This document shows positions 47,312-61,133 of a DNA stretch of 64,000 nt, one piece after another. This stretch comes from Theobroma cacao (lineage: Eukaryota; Streptophyta; Magnoliopsida; Malvales; Malvaceae), in contig NC_030855.1 in assembly GCF_000208745.1 (NCBI RefSeq), positions 13,894,738-13,958,737 on the forward strand, given 5' to 3'. Under the pieces are notes generated by a model that did not search any database, was not told where the DNA came from, and saw nothing but the letters and a program-made list of their open reading frames with translations. The position numbers and the translations under genes are program-made. Each line of letters begins with the position of its first letter. Within the stretch, counting starts at the first letter, position 1.

Positions 47312-48436
47312 TAGGGGTAAGCAAAACCAATTCAAACTAATTACCCACCAAAACCAAATGCGATGTGGGTAAAATCGTTTGGTTTAATTGATCTATTGGA
47401 TTAATTGGTCTAAAATGTTTGGTCCAATTGGTTTTTTGATCGGTTCTTAGTTTTAAAATTTTTAGACCAATCCACCTAAAAAGCCAAACTAGTTATATAT
47501 ATATTTAATATATATAATATTTTTTATATATATTAAGAAGAATTGATAGTAAACTTAATTAATAATATATTTAAAATATATTAGGGTATTATATGTATAT
47601 ATACAAATCATAATCATAACAATTTAATATTAGTTATATATATATATTTATTTATAAATTTATAAGTTATATATTTTAAATGATATAACTTATATGCTAA
47701 TATTATAATATATAATAGTAAATATCCTTTATATTAATATGTTATAATTATTACATTTTAGTAATATTTCATAATATAAAATGTTATAAATATATATTGT
47801 ATAAATATATTATATATATTTAATTTATACATAAGCATTACTATAACTTATAATGTACTTTATTTATATGATTACACTTAACAACTTTATTAGTTATCAC
47901 TTTAGATTTTATAATTAATTGTTTATAATTAATTATTATTTATACAAACTTTGATATAAAATATTTTAACATATAATTTGTATCATTAATTATATATATA
48001 ATATCATATATTGTATATGCATATATTTAATTTATATATAAGCATTATTACAACTTATAATAACTTTATTTATATGATTACACTTAATAAATTGATTAGC
48101 TATCACTTTACATTTTATAACATATTGTTTATAATTAGTTATTATTTATATAAATTTTGATATAAAACATTATAACATATAAGTTGTATTATTAATTCTA
48201 TATATAATTATGAATGAAATTTATAAGTTTTAATATTATAATTTATAAAAAAAATAGTGATAAAATTTTAATTTATTGATTCAAAATCGGATCAATTAAA
48301 TCAATTCTATATTTTATCGATTTAATCTTCTTTTATATTTAATCAATTTTGATCTATTTTTTAAAAAATAATTAATTTATTTGATCTTTAAATATAATAA
48401 ATCAAACTACTTAATTCATCTATTTGTACACCCTTA
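47312..48436. mobile_element. AT-rich hAT-like non-autonomous element (about 1.1 kb)
   Basis: Ends are TAGGGGTAAGCAAA and the complement of the right end TAAGGGTGTACAAA, 10 of 14 matching, like the TAGGGGTG termini of many plant hAT elements. Flanking 8-mers TTTCTACA and TCTTTAAA match at only 5 of 8. The interior is extremely AT-rich with many TATATA runs and no frame. Confidence 0.45.
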
Positions 48437-50109
48437 TCTTTAAAAACAAAGAGAGAGTACAATATTTCGACATTCAATTTACTAATACTAGATTATGATC
48501 CGTGTGTTGCATACGGACCTCTTTCTAGTTGTTTTTTTTTTCTTAACCTTTCACGTGATTAAAGGAGGAAGTTCCTTTGGACTTACTTTTGCTTATGTTA
48601 TAAATTTTATATTCAACTATTTCCCCTTGTTTTCGTACTTTCTAGAAGCCAAAAGATGATGAGGCAAATCGGATTTCCCGCCGCTTTTCCACACCTTTTT
48701 TTTGTTATAAGACAAACAAGGTCAAAGCCCTCGATTTTCTGCAACAGTTCCTACTTTTAAGATGAGATCATTGGTGACGTTCACAGGATCAATTCTGAGG
48801 TGTAAATGTTTTTTCTTTTCTTTTTTGTGGGATTTAAGAGTTTTACTTTTATTAGATCTGAAAAATCTTTGCTTTACATTCAATGGTAATTGTATTCTAG
48901 TCAGTTCTTCACCTTATGGGATTGACTTTTATGATACGCCAAATAAAGCCACAGTCGCATTAAGAATTTGACATTGAACTTTATAAGTTGGGTTTTTATT
49001 TCAAATTATGTGATGTCGTTTCTAGATGAACATATGGATCCGGGTCAAAATTCAGCGTGTCCATAACATTTCTAGGCATTACGAAGACTTTACTTATTTT
49101 TACACCTAAAGGTTTTAAGTTACAGAATAAGATTGCTATGTATAATAATTTCAAAATGAATGAATGTTTGTAATTTCCACAAGATCAAATGGACCGTGGC
49201 CAATTCAATATGGAATCGATTTCCGAATACCTTTGGAAACTTTTGTGACGTGATGTACTTGTACTGGTAAGCAAGAAACTGAAAACAATCAGAACGGAAG
49301 ACAATTGGACTAGACGACGCTGTCGCTGTGTCTCATCTCCAGTTTCGCATGCTTTGAAAAATTTACTGGCACTAATCTCAAGTGGAATTTCTATGAATAA
49401 TGTTTCTCCAACATTTCTCTGATGCTTTCGAGTTCGAGTTTAGCTAGTATGGCATTGGTCAGCAACTATGTCATCTTAGCCTTTCGTTTTGATGGTTCAC
49501 ATGATAAAATAATAATATTTTTTAAAAATTTGCCAATAATTTTATTTTAAATATGAGCAAGAGAAGAAGAGAATTTGAATTGGGTTCCTATAAACAAAGG
49601 AAAAAAATATAAAATTTACCTAACTAATTTTCCACTTATTTATTATTCTTTTAATGAAGAAAAAATAATAGTATTAAATAAAATTTGAATTGGGATTATT
49701 TTAATTAAGCACGTGGAAAAAAGAAACAAAACAATTAGACCGAATTTTATTTGATTGCAAATATTTTGTTAAGGAATATATATGACACCACAAAAAAAAA
49801 AAACGAAATTGGACCCATTTCGTGGGAGCCAGGACTGTTTGAAAATTACGAAATGCAAACAGTAAAGAAAAAAGACACGAGTAGAAGTGAAATAATATTC
49901 AATTTCAAGAAAGGTGGCATTGGATGCAATTGATTTTGTCACAATAAAAATATAAGTTGGGAAAGACTTAAAACAGTCTCACAGAATCTCCAATATCCTC
50001 ATGTACACAATGCTGCCCTCCATCTAATTCAATCCCACGAAACACCCTGGAAACTTTGGACTTTTGACAGATAACAAGAACTAGGCCGCCAGCATTATTG
50101 CTAACGGCC
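48437..50109. other. Intergenic and upstream region of the ABC transporter
   Basis: No gene recognised; the 69-codon frame at 48762-48971 has no family resemblance. A G-box core CACGTG lies at 49710-49715, about 650 bp upstream of the transporter ATG, a possible stress-response site, but single hexamers occur by chance. Confidence 0.4.
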
Positions 50110-50118
50110 TTATATATA
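50110..50118 (+). promoter_or_regulatory. TATA box of the ABC transporter gene
   Basis: TTATATATA lies about 250 bp upstream of the ATG, so transcription should start near 50145 with a leader of about 220 nt that is pyrimidine-rich. Position and sequence are typical for plants. Confidence 0.6.
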
Positions 50119-50367
50119 GAGCCAATCTCAATTTTCTTGCACCACCCTCTTCCTTAGCCTCACACCTGTTTTTTTTCTTCTTTTGGTCCAAGGACACAGC
50201 CTGTTAACAAAAGGATACCGCCTTCTTTTCCTCGATAAATATTCTAGAGTTTCTTTGTTTTGAACAGGGGAAACCCCATTTTTCTTTTGTTCGTTCATTC
50301 TTTCATTTGAGCTCCGGAAGTTGAAAGTTTTCATTGGTTTTGGTGGGTGTTGGCATTTCTTTCGGTG

Positions 50368-53300
50368 ATGGAAGGCGGGGATATATATAAAGCGAGCAGC
50401 AGTTTACGGGGCAGTTTACGAGCAGGTAGTTCTTCGATATGGAGAAGCAATACTGTGGAAGCCTTTTCGAGGTCTTCCCGAGATGAGGATGATGAAGAAG
50501 CTTTAAAATGGGCTGCACTTGAGAAACTACCTACTGTTGCTCGTCTCAGGAAAGGTATATTGACTAGCTCTCAAGGTGGTGCCAATGAAATCGATGTTCA
50601 TGACCTTGGATGGCAAGAAAAGAGGACTCTGCTTGAGAGGTTGGTCAAAGTTGCAGAGGAAGATAATGAGAAGTTCTTGTTGAAGCTCAAGAACCGTATT
50701 GATAGGTAATCAACTTTTGTATTTTTTTTCTTTGTTTTCTTACTAGGAAAAAAAAAGAAATGTAAATTAAATAATTTGATTAAATGCTCTTCTAAAAATC
50801 AAACATTCCTTAAATTTTTGTTTTAAAATTTAATTTATCTTTTAGATATTATTCACTTGACGAAAATTAATGATAAAAAATTAATAAATTATTTTTAAAA
50901 AAATTAAGAAACTTAAATTGATAATTATGAAGAACTATTTTGTTTTATGTAGTAACTGTTAATTCTATATTTACTAATTTTTGTAATCGATTTTCCTTAA
51001 ACTTAAAAAGTTATATCTTAATTTAAACAGAATAATATGTTGAATTCTGAAATAAAAAAAAAATTTGAGAAACATAAATGGTAAAAGAGCATTTTAACGT
51101 TAATAATTTTGGAGGGAAAGACTTAAGAAAACAGAGGAACTCTGTTTTAGTCCTTGGAGATCCTGTTCTCAACTCGAGTATCATTGCCTTGGAAATTTCA
51201 GGGTTGGGATCGATCTTCCCACAATCGAAGTCCGATTCGAACATCTAAATATCGACGCTGAAGCTTTTGTCGGAAGCAGAGCATTGCCTACCGTTCTTAA
51301 TTTCACTACTAGCATATTTGAGGTAGCAACCCAGAAAATTCTCATTACTTTCTTATCATTCTACGAACTGCTTTTTCATCTTTTTTTTTTTTGGCTTTTT
51401 AGAGTTCTTTCTCACGTTTCAATTTGTGTTGTGATTAAAGGGCTTCTTGAATGAAGTGGGCATTCTTTCTAGTAGAAAGAAACACTTGACCATCCTCAAC
51501 GATGTCAGTGGCATCATTAAGCCGGGCAGGTAACATGGCGATCTCAGTTTCCATCATCACCTGGACTTTGATGTTTTTATTGTCAAACATAAAACCAGGA
51601 AACCCTGGAATTCTTATAGTATTAATTTTGTCTTTTCATGTACTTATCACAGGTTGACATTACTTTTGGGTCCTCCAAGTTCTGGAAAGACAACTCTCCT
51701 GTTGGCTTTAGCTGGGAAGCTTGATCCTGCCCTCAAGGTGCTCTAGAAAATTTACATTTCTTTCAATGGGTGTTTCCTTTCTAGGCTTCTTGTTTTTACA
51801 TCAAGGTTCTTTCTTTGCTCTTATTTCTAATTTGAAACTGAAATTCTCATGCAGTGTTCGGGGAGAGTGACTTACAATGGGCATGGTATGCATGAGTTTG
51901 TGCCCGAAAGAACAGCTGCCTACATCAGTCAAAATGATCTTCACATTGGCGAAATGACTGTGAGGGAAACTTTGGCCTTTTCTGCAAGATGCCAAGGGGT
52001 TGGAGATCGTTATGGTTAGTTTGATTGATACCACCCCTTATGATTTTTTTTAACATTTTTTCTGCAACATAAATTTTTTTTTGGTATAATTCTACATGAT
52101 TTTCAATTCTTCAAAAAATGACATTTTGTTGTTCTGGGCGTTGACAGAGATGTTAGCAGAGTTGTCAAGAAGGGAGAAACAAGCAAACATTAAACCTGAT
52201 CCTGATATTGATGTCTTCATGAAGGTAAGAACTAAGAAGCCATTGTAATGTAAAATATGGACACCTTTTCATCCTCACTGGCAGCATGCCTGCCCTGTTT
52301 AGTTCTTCTTCAGGCCTCCTGGAAAAATTAGTTGCATATGTAGCTTAAAGTCATGTTCTATGCACTCGAGCTAATTGTTTTTTTCGTTCATGACAAAAGG
52401 AAATAAAATTTGATTGAAATTCAGAAATGGAATTCAAATTAAGATTAGTTTTATATAACCAGAATTCCCATTCTAAAGAATCTTGTTTCCATCATGATTA
52501 ATATGTTTCACGTTGTCATTTTTAACTTTGCAGGCAGTAGCAACAGAAGGTCAGGAAGCAAATGTAATTACCGATTATATTCTAAAGGTAATATTACAGA
52601 AAGTTCTCAAGTATATTGAAGGATATTCAACAACTAAGAAAAATCCTTATTGAATGCATTTGCCATAACTTTTACAGATTTTAGGACTGGAAATATGTGC
52701 TGACACAATGGTCGGGGACGAAATGTTAAGGGGCATCTCTGGAGGACAAAGGAAGCGTGTCACAACAGGTAACTCGTTAAATCAATCAAGCCATTAATTC
52801 CATTACCAAAGTACCCAAAATTTCTTATCATCAAATTTAATTATGTTCATTGAAATAGGTGAAATGCTGGTCGGACCAGCAAAGGCACTGTTTATGGATG
52901 AGATATCTACCGGTCTGGACAGTTCTACAACTTTCCAAATTGTGAACTCGCTCAAGCAAACTGTTCACATCCTTAATGGAACTGCAGTCATCTCGCTTCT
53001 GCAGCCAGCTCCAGAGACTTATGATCTTTTCGATGACATTATTCTCCTTTCTGATGGTCGAGTTGTATATCAGGGTCCTCGTGAACACGTGCTGAGCTTT
53101 TTTGAATCTATGGGCTTCAGGTGTCCTGAGAGAAAAGGCGTGGCTGACTTCTTGCAAGAAGTAAGTCTTGATAAAGAATTTGTTCCTTTCTTCATTGTAA
53201 AAAAGTTGCTGTTCTACCATATTACTCAACTTAATTAATTGCAGGTGACATCAAGGAAAGATCAAATGCAGTATTGGATACGTAGAGATCAACCATACAG

Positions 53301-56300
53301 GTTTGTCACGGCCAATGAATTTGCTGAAGCATTCCAATCATTCCACGTGGGAATGAAACTTGGTGATGAACTTGGAACCCCATTTGAAAAAACAAAGAGC
53401 CACCCAGCTGCTTTGACAACCAAAAAGTATGGTGTTGGGTTGAAGGAGTTGGCGAAGGCTTGCATCTCAAGGGAATATCTACTAATGAAGAGAAACTCTT
53501 TTGTTTATATCTTCAAGTTTATGCAAGTGCGTACTAATGATATTTAATTCTTTGACCCCAATTATGGTGTATATGATCGTGACTCTAACGTCCTTTTATT
53601 TTCTTTTATGCTATTAGATCACAGTGATGGCGTTTATTACCATGACACTCTTCCTGAGGACTGAAATGAAAAGAGATTCAGTTGAGGGGGGACAGATCTA
53701 TATGGGTGCTTTGTTTTTTGGCATGATTACGATCATGTTTAACGGAATGTCTGAGATTTCCATGACCATCGCTAAGCTTCCTGTCTTTTATAAGCAAAGA
53801 GACCTCCTATTCTTTCCTTCATGGGCATATGCTCTACCAACATGGATACTCAAGATCCCTATCACATTTGTGGAAGTTGCCATATGGGTATTTTTAACCT
53901 ACTATGTCATTGGGTTTGATCCAAATGTTGAAAGGTATATAAAGTAATGACGATAAAAAGTCATGGGGTACTTGCCTAGTAGCATATATAATTGCTTGTT
54001 CACTAGCTCTGATCCAAATTGACGTGCAAGTAATTTATCTTGTGCAGGCTGTTTAGACAGTACTTCATCCTTGTTCTTGTTAACCAGATGGCTTCTGGAT
54101 TGTTTCGGTTCATTGCAGCAACTGGTAGAAACATGATTGTTTCTAACACTTTTGGGTCATTTGCTTTGCTGGTGCTTTTTGCATTGGGTGGCTTTGTCCT
54201 GTCACGAGGTATGTTAAGTGTTAGAAACAGAATAGGAAATCAAACTATCAATGAAAATTGAACTTTAAACAATGCTGATCAACTTTCTTTATATAATGTC
54301 ACAGAGGACATAAAGAAATGGTGGATATGGGGTTACTGGATTTCGCCAATGATGTATGGGCAAAATGCATTGATGGTTAATGAGTTCCTTGGCAACCAGT
54401 GGAACCATGTAAATGCTTTGAATTTGCAACGCTTACAGTTCTGCTTTTATTATTCACAATTTGCTGATCTTTTATATTTTCTTTCATATTGAAGGTGCGT
54501 CCAAACGTAACAGAATCAGTGGGAATTGAAGTTTTGAACGCTCGGGGCTTCTTCCAAGATCCACATTGGTATTGGATTGGAGTAGGGGCAATGATTGGAT
54601 TCACATTATTGTTCAACTTCGGTTTTACTCTGGCTCTTACCTATCTAAATTGTGAGTATAGCTTTACCTTCTTAAAATTTATGCCTCTCTTTGGAAGCGA
54701 AATCTAATCTTTTACCCCTTTTCCAATAAATATGCAGCATTTGAGAAGCCTCGGGCTGTAATATCAGAAGACTCTGTAAGCAATGAGCAAGAGAATGGAG
54801 TTGGAGCTGGCGGAAGCATTCAGTTATCAAACTATGAAAGTAGCTCAAGTCCTGCAACTAAATCAGGTATAGACCTTGTTTATATTTGTGTTCAATGTCG
54901 TTGGATACAAGCCATTGTATACAATACTAAATCTAATTGACATGCAGAGATTCAAGATGACATTCGAAGAAGCACCTCATCCAAGTCCTCATCTATGACT
55001 GAGGCAACTGTTGGTGCCCTTGGCAACAAGAAAAAAGGAATGGTTCTTCCATTTGAGCCACATTCCATCACATTTGATGACGTAATATATTCCGTCGAAA
55101 TGCCACAGGTAACATAAGGTTCCATGTGCAAATACCAAATTTGTCCAATGGTTGGATTGTGTCTTGTTTCAGTTTAATGTCATCTAGAAATATGAGAGTT
55201 TATTTGGTTGAATTGAAACTTTGCAGGAAATGAAAGAACAAGGTGTCACTGAAGATAGGTTGGTGCTATTGAAGGGTGTTAGTGGTGCTTTCAGACCAGG
55301 CGTTCTCACAGCTCTAATGGGTGTTAGTGGTGCTGGTAAAACCACTCTGATGGATGTGCTGGCTGGTAGAAAAACTGGTGGTTTTATCGATGGGAACATC
55401 ACAGTTTCGGGTTACCCAAAGAAGCAAGAAACATTTGCTCGAGTATCTGGATACTGTGAGCAAAATGATATTCACTCTCCTCATGTCACTGTGTATGAGT
55501 CCTTGCTCTATTCTGCTTGGCTTCGACTGCCCCCTGAAGTCAATGCTGAAACCAGAAAGGTTGGCATTTTGAAACCCTAAGATATTTCAATTCTCTTATT
55601 CTACTTTGCTACAACCTAGAGGCTTTTACTAAGCTAAGGAAATACAAAATTTGATTTCCACTCCTCAGGGTTTGTTCAAGTTGAGAAGCTTTGAGTTTGA
55701 TAAAAGTTTCCCATCCATTGATTATGGATTAGGATGAATTCAAGAAAGTTAGCACACATAATTGAGTTGAAAAAGAAAGTGATTTTCTTCTTTTTTTTTT
55801 ACCAATTACCAAAGTTTATATTGTTTAATAAACTTGTTTAAAAGGTTTGAGTATGGGGTATATAGGTCAGTTTATCTAGATTGAAATCCTCACAGCAGAG
55901 TCCAACAAAATAAAATAATTTCCTAGTGATCACTTTGTCTTGAATTAAATTGATGGTTTTATTTCAACATATGATTTCAGATGTTCATTGAGGAAGTCAT
56001 GGAGCTTGTGGAACTGAATCCATTAAGGCAAGCACTAGTTGGCTTACCCGGTGTAAATGGTTTGTCGACTGAACAGCGCAAGAGGCTTACTATTGCAGTT
56101 GAGCTTGTGGCAAACCCCTCTATAATTTTCATGGATGAGCCAACTTCAGGGCTTGATGCAAGAGCTGCTGCAATTGTCATGAGAACAGTTAGGAACACAG
56201 TGGACACTGGAAGAACAGTTGTGTGTACCATCCATCAACCAAGTATTGACATATTTGAAGCATTTGATGAGGTGAGAAATTAAAAATTTGAAAGGGAAGT

Positions 56301-58035
56301 TGCTACTTTTTAGTTGGTTTTTAATGTAATTGTGTAACTAATTAAACATACCATTGCAGCTACTCCTTATGAAGCGGGGAGGACAAGAGATATATGTGGG
56401 GCCATTAGGACACCATTCTAAACATCTTATCAAGTATTTTGAGGTGAGATGTAATGCAAGACCACAAATTACAAAATACATTAACTCATTCATCTCTCCA
56501 TTCACCTGAACTATCTAACACTATAATGTTCATCTTCACCAGGGTATCCAAGGAGTTAGCAAAATCAAAGATGGCTACAATCCAGCAACTTGGATGTTGG
56601 AAGTTAGCACAACTGCACAGGAATTAGCTTTGGGTGTTGATTTTGCTGATATCTATAAGAATTCAGAACTGTACAGGTAAATAGGCTGCTCTGTTACATC
56701 ATTGCAGCAAAAAATATATACTGATTCAAGTAATTACTTTTATTCAGCATAAGGTCTATATGTGGCTGATGGCCTACCTTGAATTTGCTACTGATGCATG
56801 GCATTTGTTCAGGAGAAACAAAGCTCTTATTCAAGATTTAAGCAAACCTGCCCCAAGTACAAAGGAACTGTATTTTCCAACTCAGTACTCTCAACCATTC
56901 TTGACTCAGTGTCAAGCTTGCTTATGGAAGCAGCACTTGTCATATTGGCGCAACCCACCATATACCGCTGTGAGATTTCTCTTTACAACTGTCATAGCAT
57001 TGATGTTTGGGACACTGTTCTGGGACCTTGGCACTAAAACGTAAGCTACAACTCAAGCACAAAAGCTCAAACTTCAATGTTGGATTTTATCAGCTTCATA
57101 TATTTGACACATTGTGAAATTACAGGAAAAGGCAACAAGATCTGACCAATGCAATGGGTTCAATGTATGCTGCTGTTCTGTTTCTTGGCATCCAGAACGC
57201 TGCATCTGTGCAGCCTGTTGTGGCCGTTGAAAGGACAGTCTTTTATAGAGAAAGAGCTGCTGGAATGTATTCCGCCATGCCATATGCCATTGGCCAGGTA
57301 AGTTTATACATTTTGAAGAGTCCAAACAGTAAAGCAAGTTGTAACAATTTTATAGTATCACTTTATTGACTTCCATTTTGCAACTACAGGTCTTAATCGA
57401 GTTACCATATATTTTTGTTCAATCTGCTGTGTACGGCTGTATAGTCTATGCAATGATCGGATTTGAATGGACCGCTGCTAAGTTCTTCTGGTATCTGTTC
57501 GTTATGTACTTCACCTTGCTGTACTTTACCTTTTATGGCATGATGGCTGTGGCTGTCACACCAAACCACCACATTGCAGCGATAGTTTCCTCAGCTTTCT
57601 ATGGACTATGGAATCTTTTTTCAGGATTCATCATCCCACGACCTGTAAGTGCTGCTTTCTCATAATTTTTTCTTTTTCAAAGCTCTTGGTATCTTTAGCG
57701 TATACTCTACACATATCTTGATCAGGATTAACTTTCTTCCCACTCTTTCAAACTTGTTCTATATACAGAGTATTCCTGTGTGGTGGAGATGGTACTATTG
57801 GATATGTCCAGTATCTTGGACCTTCTATGGATTGGTTGTTTCACAATTTGGAGATATACAGGACACCCTTGAGGATGGCAGCAACGGTGAGACAGTTGAA
57901 CAATACTTGAGAAATGTCTTTGACTTCAAACATGAATTTCTGGGCGTAGTTGCAGCTGTAATTCTTGGGTTCACAGTACTCTTTGGAGGAATCTTTACCG
58001 TTTCCATAAAGGTGTTTAATTTCCAAAGACGATAG
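50368..58035 (+). CDS. Full-size ABCG/PDR-type ABC transporter (NtPDR1/ABCG40-like), 24 exons, 1463 aa
   Basis: ATP-driven exporter of the pleiotropic drug resistance group, normally in the plasma membrane. Exons by GT-AG sites: 50368-50705, 51202-51322, 51441-51529, 51653-51737, 51855-52014, 52148-52224, 52534-52587, 52678-52768, 52859-53160, 53245-53526, 53618-53934, 54048-54208, 54305-54408, 54495-54651, 54738-54866, 54948-55108, 55227-55559, 55981-56271, 56360-56443, 56543-56676, 56813-57040, 57126-57297, 57390-57644, 57769-58035. The sum is 4392 nt, with no stop before TAG. Order is NBD1-TMD1-NBD2-TMD2. NBD1: Walker [10 protein letters not shown] (189-197), signature ISGGQ (328-332), Walker B LFMDE (349-353). 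NBD2: Walker [10 protein letters not shown] (908-916), signature LSTEQ (1015-1019), Walker B IIFMDE (1035-1040). The altered second signature is usual in PDR proteins. The N-terminus with SSSIWR and [18 protein letters not shown] resembles tobacco PDR1. Substrate is unknown; relatives move terpenoids, hormones or defence compounds. Confidence 0.93.
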
Positions 58036-58267
58036 AATTGGTTTTTTTTTTTTTTTTATTCTTTATCCTCAATGTAGAATGTTTAAAGATCCATCCTAGT
58101 AATGCTAGAGTATTATAAGGAAAGGAACAAGCAAAAGTTCCTGTTCCTGTACGTTATATTCCTATAAAAAATCTAATGACATTTGAATTTTTATACATAA
58201 TTTATTACAAAGTTACAAATTCTTTCATTGTAATTGAGATTTTGTTGTATGTAACTATGAATCAATG

Positions 58268-58273
58268 AATAAA
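58268..58273 (+). terminator. Poly(A) signal of the ABC transporter gene
   Basis: AATAAA, about 235 bp after the stop codon, in an AT-rich 3' region. Plant poly(A) signals are loose, so other sites may also be used. Confidence 0.5.
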
Positions 58274-59560
58274 CTCTTTAATTGAGATGAACCAAATGTG
58301 ATTTTTCTTGTACCAAAGTTCAAAATCAATTACTATGTATTTGTCAATCATAAGAGAAGAAAGTGCTTGGCTGAGGATTTATTCCATCACAAAAGAAGAA
58401 GAAGAAGAAGAAGAAGAAAACAAGCTTATTCTACAAGAGTCTATTTATCTAACATAAAATTATTTAACAAAAACTTTATGAAATTATGTCTGCATTCAAA
58501 AACTATGATAAATAAATTAATCTAAAGCTTCCTCATGTGGATTGTTACAGTTCGGGTACATTTTAAAAAGTATATTAATTAAAAAAATGATGTTCCTTAT
58601 TTAAAGGGTAAAATCTCACATTTTACACTGTAAAACTAAAAAGTGAACTAGAAAGATAGCGCAGATATTTTTCTTACACACATTAAGATTCATTGACGTT
58701 TTGGGAATTTTCCACTTGAACATGACACCTTATATTTTGCCCTTCTTGGGCATGAAATCTATTGGTTATTTTTCTCCTGTTTTATTCTTGCCGTGTAACA
58801 AATTAAGGGTTCATTGCCTTCTAATCAATCTGCGGAAACTAAAGCAACTCTACAAACAATATAAAAGTTTAGCCCACTAGCTAGCATCTCTCTTAATTCA
58901 TGAATGCAAGAAGCAATGTTTTACTTAAGTAGTACTTGTATTCTTTCGTCTAAAATTATTATAGATATAAATGAGTCAACAAATTAATCACCGGAATTAT
59001 CAGATTATTAGTTTCCAATTTATTTTCTAAACATAGGAATTATCTTCAAGTTATATGGCTTAATGAGATGTGGGGATCATATTGAAATGAAGCTTGAACA
59101 TTTATTACCGGGACAAATATTCACCTTACATATATGAATAAATATGAATCTGCAGAGTGTAAAATATTTTATAATTGTGATTTTTAAAAATTTGTAATTA
59201 TTTTTAATTAATTATGTTAAGATTCTATTAAAATTCTTATGGAATCAAATTCACGAGTTCATTATTTTCGCTTTTATGGGGGGTTTTCCCCTTAATTTTA
59301 ATGCTTAAATGGAAAAAATTTCCTCTTAAAATTTGAGTTCATTGATATGGATCACTCGAAGTGATATCTTATTTTTTTATTTAAATTTTGAAAACGTTGA
59401 CTTGTTATGTTTATAAAATAAGAGATGATTATTTTCAGTTATATAGTCGAGATTTTAATGAATTTTTACGTGCATTAAAAAAATTAATTTGTTAGTGTAA
59501 CATTGCAAGCCAATCGATTTTGTATTTGTAAATACTACATTAATTAGACATATTTTATAT
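58274..59560. other. Intergenic, no supported gene
   Basis: AT-rich. An AGA microsatellite (about nine units) lies at about 58392-58418. The frame crossing it at 58298-58525 is low-complexity. Confidence 0.5.
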
Positions 59561-61116
59561 TAAATATATTATGGATATTTTATATAATGTGTGAGATATT
59601 TTTTTATTGATGAGTTTATTTTTAAAGAGTCATGAGAGATTTTTATAAATAAAGTCTTTGGAACATAATAACCTTGCAAAGAAATTATAAAGGTTATAAT
59701 TATAAGATTCTTATGCATTAAAGCCTTATTCCTAAATATGTTCTTGGTCATTATATTGTCAAGAATAAAGATATTGACAATGCTCAAAGATTGGCACATG
59801 CTAAGTCTCCTTACTTTGAAAGTAAGCAACCGATTTCATAGGTGGGTGCATGTTAAGGAACAATTCATTGAACATGACCCGCTATGAAAGTTCCATTTTA
59901 TATTTCACTCAAGTGTCTATGAAAATACTTTCATGTGTCAATAATTTAAGTAATCCCTAGACTTGTGTTACCAGGTCATCTTATATGTGAATTGTTATGC
60001 TTTAATTTCACCACTATAGGTCTGGAGGCGATTAGATGCCTAAATAGGGTGTTTTTGGATATTGTATGGAGCTTGCGAAGATGAATAAGTAGTTAAGAGA
60101 GGATTCATCACTCTAAGTGATTTGAAGGGAACATATCTCATTTGCTCCTAACTTATAGTGACTGACAATCCTTGGCCAAGGCAATCTTGATAAGTCAATA
60201 TGGAAGCTATAGGACTAATATGGATAAGTTAGAAAGTAGACACCAAGCCAGGTTTTTTTTATCTATTTGGGATATTTTGATGAAATGATCAAATTATACC
60301 GAGATATTGTACATTGAAAGGTTAGTCAAGCCATATTGACTCTCCTAACATTTGAGTGGCCATAATGTATTGCTAGATGCTGCTCATGATCTATAAATAT
60401 AAATATAAATTCCTAATTGAATTGATTTATATTTATTGTCAACATATTGTGGACCTAATGGGTCATGTTTAATAAGATAACAATGTGAAATTAAAATGGG
60501 ACTAGAATTTAATTGGAAATTAAGAATTTCCACCATGGACTTAGTTAAATTGTTTAATTAAGTGGAAGGATTAAAATGCAATAAACCAAAAGTATTTTAA
60601 CTTAACTATAAATACTTTTTATATGTGTGCGCACTTGGTAAGAAATAGGTGAGAAAAGATGATAGTAAAATAGAAGGAGAAAACCCTAAGCCTTAGGCAC
60701 CATTTTCTTAAGAAAACTTTTTCTTATCTTCTTTTAACTCAAAAACAAATAATCTTTGATATGTGAGATTTTTCAAAAAATCTTAGCTACTAGCATAGCA
60801 TCACGACACCACATAATTCCAATTTATTGTACGTTTTCAATTGACATCTGTGTGGATCACCATTGGAGGCTAGACACATGGATAGTTTTGGTTTGCAACA
60901 ACTGGGCTTTAGTGTACAATCAAGTGAAGAGATTTTGACACATGATTTTTTGAAATCACTTCTCAAGGTATATGGTTGAACATATGTTTGTTTATATTTG
61001 CTTTTAATTGACTAATAGGGCAACATAAGTGATTCAAGGGTGGTTTCAGTTTTGTTTGTTTATATTCCGTGACATTATATGAGTGTAATTTCTTCTCTAA
61101 GCATGCTCGAAACCCT
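59561..61116 (+). mobile_element. Copia LTR-like relic followed by a primer binding site
   Basis: TTGGTATCAAAGCC at about 61120-61133 resembles a Met-tRNA primer site (family TGGTATCAGAGCC). Upstream lies CTATAAATAC (near 60605), a TATA box, then a transcribed-looking segment with AAACCCTAAGCC. That order (U3-like, TATA, leader, primer site) suggests a decayed long LTR ending near 61116. Its left end is not defined, no second LTR is visible, and no gag or pol follows. Confidence 0.4.
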
Positions 61117-61133
61117 TCAATTGGTATCAAAGC

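Noticed and set aside
52837..53229. 130-codon minus-strand frame
   Set aside because: Antisense shadow of exon 9 of the ABC transporter, which has Walker B and correct splice sites on the plus strand.
56760..57044. ATG at 56760 as the start of a separate gene
   Set aside because: It is intron sequence running into exon 21 (from 56813) of the transporter.
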